Source: Bacteriovoracaceae bacterium (lineage in GTDB: Bacteria > Bdellovibrionota > Bacteriovoracia > Bacteriovoracales > Bacteriovoracaceae). From it: DNA of 64,000 nt. Shown one piece after another: positions 23,091 to 30,458 of the stretch. The notes under the pieces are model-generated. The model searched no databases, had not been told where the DNA came from, and saw nothing but the letters and a program-made list of their open reading frames with translations. The position numbers were made by a program, and so were the translations under genes. The first letter of the stretch is position 1; each line of letters starts with the position of its first letter. The stretch is taken from NCBI GenBank assembly GCA_017858255.1, contig JAFMBV010000003.1, positions 23,986 to 87,985 of the forward strand, read 5' to 3'.

Positions 23091-24800
23091 CTAGAAGTTG
23101 TAAGAGACCCCGACCCCAAAGTCTAAACTAGATATGGTTTCAATAAGTTCTTGATTTCGTTGACGCCATTGAAAATCTAACTCTATCTGAAAATCTTTAT
23201 ATGATTTAAGTTGGTAAGTGAAAACAGATGCCAGTGTCATTTCGTTATAACTCAAAACAGCTTCAGAATTAATATTGGAATAAAAATCTCCTGTTAAAAG
23301 CCAGAGCCACCTCGGTCCCAGCTCATAGGTATTTATAAAACCGAATTGGTAAAAGAAACTTGATGAAAAATCATCGCCTTCGGATCTCCTACCTAGTGTC
23401 CCGAAAAGAGAAGGAGACAGCCAAGAGTCATTTAATATGGGTTGGTAATTAAGTTGAACACCTAGAGAGTTTGCTCTTCGATCATTCCTATAACTTCTAA
23501 ACTCAAGGGGAAGTGTTAGTCGCCATTTTGAATTATCTGTAATCCAATAATAATGAGGAAGGAACGTATGACTTGATTTTGCCTGAATAAAAGAGAGAGA
23601 GGCCAGGTTACGTCCAGCTAAGTTATTAAAACGATAACCGAGTCCATAAAAGGATGTTTGCTGCCGATAACTTTTAAGCTCAACCTCAAGACTCGTTTGC
23701 TCAAAACCGGGACCCTTAGTCGAATCATCAATTGGTTGTTCGTTAATATAAGTAAAACTGGCACTTGTTTGAAATTTTTCAGAAATTTGCTGGTTCATGT
23801 AAAAGTTAAACCTTCTGTGGTGTACAAGGTCATCCTTTTTTCCAAGCTCATTTGAATTAGAGAGCTCATTAAAGTTAGCATAATCATCTGAGGGCAATTG
23901 ATGAATGTTGTTCTTTTGCTTGATTTGATAAGTAAGAATTGTGTTAAAAAAAGATGTATTAAGTTCCTCTAGAAATGATTTAGCATAACTCTTGGTATTT
24001 GAGGACACGCCTTCTCTTGCATACAAAGATCTTATAATGAGAGTACCACTGTCAGTATGGCCTTCTCTGGCAAGTGATTCTCCCAAGAGTAGTTCAATAT
24101 CCTCAATCTTTAAACCTAGTTCCTGGTTTTTTTTAGGATTAAGATTGTAATCACTTTTTGCCTCTTGAAGTAAAGCAATCGCGCGTTTATTTTGCCCACG
24201 CTCAAAATATATTTTACTTAAGTAGAATTTGGTTGGAGCGAGGTAGAGTTTGTTAACAAGGCAAATGGTGAAGTACTTCTCAGACAACTCAAGTAAGTTC
24301 TTAGAGAACTCTTTTGGAAAAACCTTTAATAGGTAGGCTTCAAAGTATCTCTCTGCTACTTCAAAAGATATTGTTAAGGATAGTGGGCTTGGTTCCTTTC
24401 GCTTATTTAAGAAATTGATGAAATTATTCTTTAACTGAGTATCAAATATATAAGAGACAACTTCAGGAGAATAAGTATTTTTAAGCATATGTTGATAAAG
24501 ACGAAAGCTCTTGGTAAATTCTCTTTTTTCAAAAAAGTACTGGGCAAGATACTTCTCTGTTTCATAGTGAAAAGGACCTGACAGATTTTTCCTTAAATAT
24601 TTAAGGGCTTCTGTTTCTTCTTGATCGGAGATTAGTGTCATGGCCTTGGCGAAGCGAATATCTTGTGCCTGAAGCTGGTCTAATGAATAAGTTTTTTCAC
24701 TATTTAAAAGAACAAAAAATAAACTAAATATAAAGAAGGCTTTTATATAGCTCCCTATATGTTGATCAATATTGTCCGTTTTGTAAGTTCTGAATATCAC
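23091..24800 (-). CDS. TPR-like helical domain plus outer-membrane barrel protein
   Basis: The protein (569 residues) has a signal sequence (KAFFIFSLFFVLLNSEKTYS). Residues 40-300 are helical with TPR-like spacing (YLAQYFFEKREFTKSFRLYQ, KFYLSKIYFERGQNKRAIAL). Residues 310-569 are a barrel with many aromatic strand ends, finishing DFGVGVSYNF. The design resembles surface or export proteins with a periplasmic TPR and an integral barrel. Alternative start: AGGGAG lies 4 bases before an in-frame ATA (24745-24747) that would give a standard signal peptide; the GTG at 24800 is the first canonical start. It is divergent from the FecR-domain gene. Confidence 0.6.
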   Translation of the reverse strand: MIFRTYKTDNIDQHIGSYIKAFFIFSLFFVLLNSEKTYSLDQLQAQDIRFAKAMTLISDQEETEALKYLRKNLSGPFHYETEKYLAQYFFEKREFTKSFRLYQHMLKNTYSPEVVSYIFDTQLKNNFINFLNKRKEPSPLSLTISFEVAERYFEAYLLKVFPKEFSKNLLELSEKYFTICLVNKLYLAPTKFYLSKIYFERGQNKRAIALLQEAKSDYNLNPKKNQELGLKIEDIELLLGESLAREGHTDSGTLIIRSLYAREGVSSNTKSYAKSFLEELNTSFFNTILTYQIKQKNNIHQLPSDDYANFNELSNSNELGKKDDLVHHRRFNFYMNQQISEKFQTSASFTYINEQPIDDSTKGPGFEQTSLEVELKSYRQQTSFYGLGYRFNNLAGRNLASLSFIQAKSSHTFLPHYYWITDNSKWRLTLPLEFRSYRNDRRANSLGVQLNYQPILNDSWLSPSLFGTLGRRSEGDDFSSSFFYQFGFINTYELGPRWLWLLTGDFYSNINSEAVLSYNEMTLASVFTYQLKSYKDFQIELDFQWRQRNQELIETISSLDFGVGVSYNF

Positions 24801-24913
24801 TTCTTTATTTTACTTCTCTTCTGAGTTTTTTAAATAGTCCGGAAAAGCTTGACCCTGTCTGTGAAATATCGAATTCGTTCAGCTGAAGTCACTTTTTAGC
24901 CGATAAGCTAAAT

Positions 24914-26437
24914 ATGAAGGCACTAATTTTTATATTTATCCTACTCTTTAACTCAGCTTTTGCATTAGAGATAATTTCTGATCAAGACGATTCATTTGCA
25001 CAGATTGTCACAGTTGAAGGAGAAGTTAAGGTAGCAACAGATAAGGGTGAGTGGGAAGACTTAAAAGTTGGAGTAAGAATAAGTCGTTACTCTGCTCTTA
25101 AAACGCATGAATTGTCTTATGTGAAAATTCTTTTAAATGATAATAGCCTCGTTCATGTTGGCCAAAATTCCGCTCTAACAATTGAAAAGGATAAAACCTT
25201 TAAATTTAATATTGGTAGAGGTCAATTACGTATTCTCTCTTATAAAAATAAAAAAGAAGTTAAAACTCCTTGGGGTGAATCTCTATTAGAAAATGGAGAG
25301 TTTATTTGGGATGTTTATCTAGTTAATAGTAAAATGAAGGTGGCCTTGACTTCTCTGTCTGGATCGATTTCTTTAGATGGAGAAGAGCTTAGACCAAAGG
25401 TTTATGAAGAGAAACCTGATGTTAAACCAAAGTCTGCTATGGCCTTTGATCATTCTTCTATTCTCTATTTTGGGGAAGCTATAGAGGCACATAGTTACGA
25501 TATCGCTTTTGAGCCGTCGTTTCCTGAAAGAAAAATAGCCTCTATAGATGACGTTATTGTCGAAAATGAAAACTTTACTAGTGCACAAGATGATGAAGAG
25601 TCTTTTACTCCTGTTAAAGGAGATATTTGGGTTCATGATGTTGTCTATGATGAAGCGGTAAGAGTTATAGAGTCTGAAGCCTTTAAAAAGGCCCGTGAAT
25701 TAGTTAAGCCTGCTGTGATTGAAGCCTCTGATGGCCTGGTGTGGGAGGTTGCCTCTCGCTCTGTTTTAAAATGGGGTGTTCAGTATGCTCAAAGGTTGAG
25801 TGACTTCCAAGTTCCCCTTGCTGTTCAAGGGAGCTACCTAGGAAAGAGAGAAGATGATTCATCTTTTTATGAAAAGGATGCTTACAAAACTTCTACCGAG
25901 GATATTACTAGGGTCAGAACTTATCGTGCCGCAAAAATGGCAGTCCTGAGGACGGGGTATAAGAAAGGCTGGATGGAAGCACAAAGGTACGCAATGTCTA
26001 TGCTTCCAAAAATTGTGGTACCTGTGGTTTCGAAAAGCGTTTACGAACATATCTTGCCTCTAGGAAAAAGTGCTGTAAAAAAAGTCATTATAAAAAGCAA
26101 CTTAGTTCACACGGCGGATGTCGATCGTTTAGTAGAACACCTCTGCCAAGTTGCAGCTGTGAAGTTTACCAAAAAACTGATCAATAACTATGCTCCTTAT
26201 TATACAAAAATAGCGGCTCAATCAGCATCTCGTGAGGCTGCTCGCTCTGCTGCAGAAGATATTGCTTATTTTATGGCAGAAAAATCATCTAAGAGAGCGG
26301 GCAAACTTATAGGTGATCTCCTTGCACGCGAAAGGGCCCGTAAAATAGCGAGAGGTGTTGCCCAGGAGGCCAAAAAAGAAGATGCTGAATCTTCTAAAAA
26401 GCGCTCTAGACGCCTCATAATTGAAACTCAACGCTAA
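24914..26437 (+). CDS. Exported FecR-domain protein with a basic helical C-terminus
   Basis: The 507-residue protein has a signal peptide (KALIFIFILLFNSAFALE). A FecR-like beta domain covers about residues 30-150: VTVEGEVKVAT, VKILLNDNSLVHVGQNSALTIE, and FNIGRGQLRI match the FecR pattern of polysaccharide or envelope proteins. The C-terminal 200 residues are helical and rich in Lys, Arg and Ala (RAAKMAVLRTGYKKGW, SREAARSAAEDIAYFMAEKS). There is no anti-sigma-type transmembrane segment after the FecR part, so an envelope structural role is more likely than iron-dicitrate signalling. It is divergent from the TPR-barrel gene, which may encode its partner. No ribosome site is seen. Confidence 0.6.
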   Translation: MKALIFIFILLFNSAFALEIISDQDDSFAQIVTVEGEVKVATDKGEWEDLKVGVRISRYSALKTHELSYVKILLNDNSLVHVGQNSALTIEKDKTFKFNIGRGQLRILSYKNKKEVKTPWGESLLENGEFIWDVYLVNSKMKVALTSLSGSISLDGEELRPKVYEEKPDVKPKSAMAFDHSSILYFGEAIEAHSYDIAFEPSFPERKIASIDDVIVENENFTSAQDDEESFTPVKGDIWVHDVVYDEAVRVIESEAFKKARELVKPAVIEASDGLVWEVASRSVLKWGVQYAQRLSDFQVPLAVQGSYLGKREDDSSFYEKDAYKTSTEDITRVRTYRAAKMAVLRTGYKKGWMEAQRYAMSMLPKIVVPVVSKSVYEHILPLGKSAVKKVIIKSNLVHTADVDRLVEHLCQVAAVKFTKKLINNYAPYYTKIAAQSASREAARSAAEDIAYFMAEKSSKRAGKLIGDLLARERARKIARGVAQEAKKEDAESSKKRSRRLIIETQR

Positions 26438-26455
26438 ATTGAACTTTATACATTT

Positions 26456-26472
26456 TGTTTAATATTTAAACA
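26456..26472. promoter_or_regulatory. Candidate upstream activator site for the sigma54 promoter
   Basis: TGTTTAA and TTAAACA are perfectly inverted around TAT. The site lies 58-76 bases upstream of the -24 element, about 85-100 bases upstream of the predicted start, where enhancer-binding proteins of sigma54 systems usually bind. Confidence 0.4.
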
Positions 26473-26529
26473 CATGTCGGATTGTCTATTTCTTTGACGC
26501 CATAAACCCCTTAAATTACTTATCTAAAC

Positions 26530-26546
26530 TTGGCACCTTCCTTGCT
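26530..26546 (+). promoter_or_regulatory. Predicted sigma54 (-24/-12) promoter
   Basis: TTGGCACCTTCCTTGCT matches YTGGCACGNNNNTTGCW in all but one position, with GG at 26532-26533 and GC at 26544-26545. Transcription would start near 26557, about 60 bases before the lipoprotein ATG. Confidence 0.75.
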
Positions 26547-26615
26547 TATATAACAGTACTTTAGTTTAAATAAGAATTTGGCTTGAATTTGGGGAGCCCT
26601 CTGGAGGAGGATTTT

Positions 26616-27242
26616 ATGAAAAGAAATAAACTTTTAACACTACTACTAATAGGTTTTTTAACAATCGGACTTAGCTCATGTGGCGATGACAATGAGAAGG
26701 GTCCTGCGCCTGTTACTTCAGGTACTTCATCAAATCCTTTTAATGGGGTTGATTATGTTAATAACACTTGTCAAAGTTCGAGTAGCTTTGAGGACTTTAA
26801 GAATAGAGTGAATGCTGGAAGCTTTGTAACTGAACTCAATAATAATGAAACATATTATTTTGTAGAGCAAGAGCCAGAAACTGATCAAGGTAAGTTCTTA
26901 GGTTTTATTCCTTATAACACCTTTAGATGGGTTACATTAGGTCAGTTTACCAGATCTAGTACTAAAGGTACCAGTAATGTGAATCATGAGGCCGGTAATG
27001 AGAAACTAAATGTCCGTGATTACCTAATGGCGATTTTAAATCAAACTCAATCAGGACAATACCGCGGAGGAGGCTCTTACTATGAAGTGCTAACTCATTC
27101 AGGTGACGTTTTTGGTATCAACCTTTGTTTACCAATTGCAGCTAATCCAGTTTACCGTGCGAATAGTGATACAGGTAGAAGATACTTCTACACTGGTACT
27201 GGATCATCACAATCAAATGGTACTTTTGGATTTACCCTTTAG
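26616..27242 (+). CDS. Small lipoprotein of unknown family, sigma54-driven
   Basis: ATG at 26616 follows GGAGGAGG, a very strong ribosome site, and gives a lipoprotein signal ending LSSCGDD (cysteine at residue 22). The mature part of about 186 residues contains NNNETYYFVEQEPETDQGKF, FIPYNTFRWVTLGQF and a tail rich in Gly, Ser and Tyr (YFYTGTGSSQSNGTFGFTL). The two cysteines near 51 and 180 may bond. I recognise no domain. The Asp at +2 after the lipidated cysteine could favour the inner membrane, if the Lol rule holds here. The strong translation signals and sigma54 promoter suggest high, conditional expression. Confidence 0.6.
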   Translation: MKRNKLLTLLLIGFLTIGLSSCGDDNEKGPAPVTSGTSSNPFNGVDYVNNTCQSSSSFEDFKNRVNAGSFVTELNNNETYYFVEQEPETDQGKFLGFIPYNTFRWVTLGQFTRSSTKGTSNVNHEAGNEKLNVRDYLMAILNQTQSGQYRGGGSYYEVLTHSGDVFGINLCLPIAANPVYRANSDTGRRYFYTGTGSSQSNGTFGFTL

Positions 27243-27259
27243 AAAATAACAATTCCCTG

Positions 27260-27293
27260 AGAGTTCCTCGGAACTCTAATGTGTGTGTGTGTG
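27260..27293 (+). repeat. Hairpin followed by a TG dinucleotide run
   Basis: AGAGTTC and GAACTCT form a 7-bp stem with loop CTCG (27260-27277), followed by seven TG units (27280-27293). It lies between the lipoprotein stop and the terminator. The TG run is a possible site of replication slippage but lies outside any gene. Confidence 0.4.
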
Positions 27294-27327
27294 AAAAAAG
27301 CCCCCTAGAAATAGGGGGCCTTTTTTT
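27294..27327. terminator. Bidirectional rho-independent terminator
   Basis: GCCCCCTA and TAGGGGGC form a perfect 8-bp stem with loop GAAA. An A6 run precedes it and a T7 run follows, so it serves both the lipoprotein gene and the converging wHTH gene. Confidence 0.92.
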
Positions 27328-27329
27328 AT

Positions 27330-28223
27330 CTACTGAACAATAAAACCTGATGTTTCTTTAACTCTAAATAGAAAAGGTGCTTTAATCGCCTCGTTATTTC
27401 CTGTTACAAAATCCCGGCCCTCTTCTCTTTTTAATTCTGTCCAATGTTGAGTTTGTGTCTTGTCTTTGAAGTAACTGAGATAACTCAAGAGGTTCATTGC
27501 TTGTCCCTCTGGAATTTCAAGCGTTTCAACAGCATTCTTATTATGTTCGTTCAAAAAAGTGATTGATTGGTTCTCATGAAAAATTAAAATTATGGGAGCT
27601 TCAGTATCAAAGGAGCTTATGAAGGGGTCGCTAAAGGACATCAAGAGAGCAGGGACCTTAGGGTATGATTTTTCTAATAGATCAAAATCTAACTCAAGGT
27701 TTTGGGGATAACTACTTTTAGTTCTTGTAAGGGCAAAAATAAAATAAGGTACTAGCTGATCTCGAAATGGATTTTTTGGAAAAGATAAGTGGTAGAGCTC
27801 ATTATTAAGTTCAAAATAGATATAGTGATTTACAAGTGGATCTTTGCCAAGGCCAGAACGAATATTAATACTATCTTCGATCCCTGACGTAGTTTTTAGA
27901 TAGACTTGATATTTTTTGACTTCATTTGCGCCAGAGATGAGGTTTTCAAGTGAACTTCTAAGTTGCCATTTTATTCTATAAAAACTGTCTTCAGGTTCGA
28001 TATCGTGTGAAATAAGATGGCCATATTTATCGTAATAAAGGGCTATTAACTCACCCTCGTCTCTTAGGAACTTGAGATCGTTGGTAACATTTCTTTTTAT
28101 CTCACTTTCTTCAACGGAAAAAATTTGGGCCAAGTGTTGAGATACTTCACTCGCCTCTAGCGGAGCCCATCTTTTTAGAATCTGTAAAATCTTATTTAAT
28201 CGCCTATGCTTATTAATTTTCAC
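27330..28223 (-). CDS. Winged-helix-like protein of unknown role
   Basis: The 297-residue protein begins with a probable winged helix-turn-helix (residues 3-65: RLNKILQILKRWAPLEASEV, then FLRDEGELIALYYDKYGHLI). Its shape resembles the DNA-binding parts of DeoR/WYL regulators. The rest (about 90-297) has no ligand-binding motif I recognise and ends FRVKETSGFIVQ. It lies 17 bases downstream of a kinase gene in the same orientation. A kinase-regulated DNA-binding protein is plausible, but the C-terminal domain is unidentified. The two genes end at a bidirectional terminator. Confidence 0.5.
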   Translation of the reverse strand: MKINKHRRLNKILQILKRWAPLEASEVSQHLAQIFSVEESEIKRNVTNDLKFLRDEGELIALYYDKYGHLISHDIEPEDSFYRIKWQLRSSLENLISGANEVKKYQVYLKTTSGIEDSINIRSGLGKDPLVNHYIYFELNNELYHLSFPKNPFRDQLVPYFIFALTRTKSSYPQNLELDFDLLEKSYPKVPALLMSFSDPFISSFDTEAPIILIFHENQSITFLNEHNKNAVETLEIPEGQAMNLLSYLSYFKDKTQTQHWTELKREEGRDFVTGNNEAIKAPFLFRVKETSGFIVQ

Positions 28224-28240
28224 AACCGTCTCTCGAATTT

Positions 28241-29452
28241 CTAGAATTGAAAACTTTGGACTATAATGTAGGATTTATTTGATTTATGAGCTGGAAACTT
28301 TATTCCTTTATATATTGAGCTAAGACAAATTCTCGTCTCTTGTGTTGTCTCTTTAGGTTCAAGAATACTAACTGAATTAAGCTTGTTTTGAGGTGATTGG
28401 ACGCTAAACTCTAGTTTGATTTTACTTGGCAATGACTTATGAAATAGCTGAAGACACTCTTTGAGCTCTTGGTCCTTAGTGCCAACTCTTTCGATAAAGT
28501 CCTCTTCGAATCGTTTCGCCTTTTTGCGGGGAGGGCGAACTTTATTTGTCTTAACCTTGGCGGGCACCTTTATTTCTCTTTTAAGAGAGGAAGACTTTCG
28601 TTTTACCTTATCTTTAATTTTATAAACGGATCGTGGCGCACTTTTAGGGATGGCCGGAGAGCGACTAATACTTGGTTTGATGATCTTTCTCGTAGGTGAG
28701 TCTATTCCTTGAACTGAAAAAAAGAGGGCAAGAGACGCAATGACCGTCGCCGAGCCTATGCTAAGGTGTTTTAAGCTTACTTTCTTTCTTAGTAATTTGG
28801 CCCGCTCTAAAAAAGAGAGATGATCATAGAAGTCTTCAAGTGTTTTTTCGAGGCTGTAAAAATCGTGTGTGGTTTCAAGTTTAATTGATCTTTTTTCTAG
28901 AAAGTCAGGATGAAGGTACCCTTCTTTTCCTCTAATCTCTTCCCGTGTTAATTCTTTCCCAATTAAGTTTGAATTTTCGAAATCAATGACATGAAAGTTT
29001 TTATCGAGATCAATAATTATATTATCAGGTGTCAGATCTAGGTGAAGCACTCCCTTTTTGTTGTGTAAGTAATCGAGAGCAAAGTGAAGGTCTTTATCTA
29101 GCTTTTGATAAAGTTCTGCGCTTAATTCTTTTGGCGTAGCAGTCTCTAAAAATTGCTTTACGGAGACTCCAGGAAAATACTCACTGATAATATAGAGACT
29201 ATCGTCCTTGACCCTTCTTCTAATATCAAAGATTTTAGGAAAGTAGGGTGACCAAAACTCTTCTAGTGTTGCGGCCTCTTTGAGGAGTCTTTCTTCAATT
29301 TTAGTTTTATTCTCTTCAGAGGGTCCGGGGCGGATATGTTTGATTAAGACCTTTTCATCTTCTTCAGGCCAAAATGCAATATAAAGATCGTAATCTCGCC
29401 CCTCAGCAAGTTTCTTTAAAGTCCAAATATCTTCATCGAAACGGTTGCGCAA
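28241..29452 (-). CDS. Membrane Ser/Thr kinase with an AgmX/TonB_C-like tail
   Basis: The 403-residue protein has an N-terminal eukaryotic-like kinase domain (about 10-215). ATP-lysine K38 lies in VLIKHI, the catalytic loop HLDLTPDN at 137-144 (D139), and the metal motif DFE (not DFG) at 157-159. A single membrane helix (about 232-250, SIGSATVIASLALFFSVQGI) follows. A basic linker (KRKSSSLKREIKVPAKVK) leads to a periplasmic C-terminal domain of about 80 residues like AgmX/PglI and TonB C-termini (ECLQLFHKSLPSKIKLEFSV, ending VQSFQF). The start is TTG with GGAG upstream. The divergent gene at 29558 encodes the same C-terminal domain, suggesting interaction. The substrate is unknown. Confidence 0.7.
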   Translation of the reverse strand: MRNRFDEDIWTLKKLAEGRDYDLYIAFWPEEDEKVLIKHIRPGPSEENKTKIEERLLKEAATLEEFWSPYFPKIFDIRRRVKDDSLYIISEYFPGVSVKQFLETATPKELSAELYQKLDKDLHFALDYLHNKKGVLHLDLTPDNIIIDLDKNFHVIDFENSNLIGKELTREEIRGKEGYLHPDFLEKRSIKLETTHDFYSLEKTLEDFYDHLSFLERAKLLRKKVSLKHLSIGSATVIASLALFFSVQGIDSPTRKIIKPSISRSPAIPKSAPRSVYKIKDKVKRKSSSLKREIKVPAKVKTNKVRPPRKKAKRFEEDFIERVGTKDQELKECLQLFHKSLPSKIKLEFSVQSPQNKLNSVSILEPKETTQETRICLSSIYKGIKFPAHKSNKSYIIVQSFQF

Positions 29453-29557
29453 TTTATTGACTCCGCGTGTCTATAGGGGCAAAAATTTTGTGGCTCCATG
29501 GGTTAAAGTCCTTCTAGCTTAGCAAAATTCATTTGGCCATAAACCGAGGAGATAAAG

Positions 29558-30337
29558 ATGATGCGTGACATTAGATGCCTGATTTTACTTTTGATATTCA
29601 GCCTTTCCAGCGGCTCCCTATTTGCTGGTAAACCTCAAAACAAGGTGGATTCAGCGACCTTGCATGTTGATGGGGAGTTTTCAGAAAAAGACCAAGAACT
29701 TAAGTTTTTAAAAGATGAGTTAAAAAACGTTAAGGGTCTTAAGCGAGGATATAAGAGTAAGGGCAAGGTTTATAACAAACTGACTGAAGAGAGTGAGCAA
29801 TTAAAAGATAATTTCGAAACATATATTGGCCATCGTGTTGAGTATGAAAAAGCAATTGGGGATTATAACAAAACCATAGAGTGCTTGAAGGGAGGGGATG
29901 CAATTAAATGTAGACCTGATCTATTAAAGGAAAAGAAAAAAGTTAAAGCAAAGCCAGTTAAGAGAAGACGTCAACAACCTGTTTACGATGATTATGAGTT
30001 TGAAGATTCTCTTAATACTTCAATGGCCGCTCCCGCGAGAGTTAATCAACCAGTTGGCTTTGTTAGAGAAGTGGACTTAAGAATATCTCAAAGAGGCCAA
30101 GAACTTTTGTCTTGTTACCGTAAGGGAAAATATTCTCAACAAGGTGTTTTGAAGGTTCAGTTAAAAATTGCGGCCAATGGTCACTTAAGTCATCTTGGTT
30201 ATGAAGACACAACTGAGATAAATGATCCGCGAGTGATAACTTGTCTTTCACAAATTCTTTATTCCATCGTTTATCCTATGCCGCCAAGTCGCAAGGTTAC
30301 GACTGTTCGTAAGCCATTTGTGTTTAATTTAATGTAA
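29558..30337 (+). CDS. Periplasmic AgmX/TonB_C-like domain protein
   Basis: The protein (259 residues) has a signal peptide (IRCLILLLIFSLSSGSLFAG). A charged, coiled-coil-prone middle follows (EKDQELKFLKDELKNVKGLK, then YNKLTEESEQLKDNFETYI), then a basic linker (KKVKAKPVKRRRQQ). The C-terminal domain of about 90 residues reads ELLSCYRKGKYSQQGVLKVQ, then VITCLSQILYSIVYPMPP and a FVFNLM end. That tail matches the C-terminus of the divergent kinase in position of Cys and aromatic residues. GAGGAG precedes the ATG. AgmX/PglI-like domains occur in gliding-motility and polarity proteins of myxobacteria. The function here is inferred to be kinase-associated. Confidence 0.6.
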   Translation: MMRDIRCLILLLIFSLSSGSLFAGKPQNKVDSATLHVDGEFSEKDQELKFLKDELKNVKGLKRGYKSKGKVYNKLTEESEQLKDNFETYIGHRVEYEKAIGDYNKTIECLKGGDAIKCRPDLLKEKKKVKAKPVKRRRQQPVYDDYEFEDSLNTSMAAPARVNQPVGFVREVDLRISQRGQELLSCYRKGKYSQQGVLKVQLKIAANGHLSHLGYEDTTEINDPRVITCLSQILYSIVYPMPPSRKVTTVRKPFVFNLM

Positions 30338-30411
30338 CTAAATGCTGGACAATGTCATGATATTAACGAGTTAGGGGGGGATATTTTTTCCGCACGATCG
30401 TACGCTTGGTC

Positions 30412-30417
30412 TATAAT
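30412..30417 (+). promoter_or_regulatory. Predicted -10 element for the acyl-CoA dehydrogenase gene
   Basis: A perfect TATAAT lies 41 bases before the ATG at 30459. The -35 region (TTCCGC, 18 bases upstream) is weak, so activation or an extended -10 is possible. Confidence 0.4.
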
Positions 30418-30458
30418 AGAAAGTGGACAAAATGAACGATTTAACAGGAGCCCCCTCC

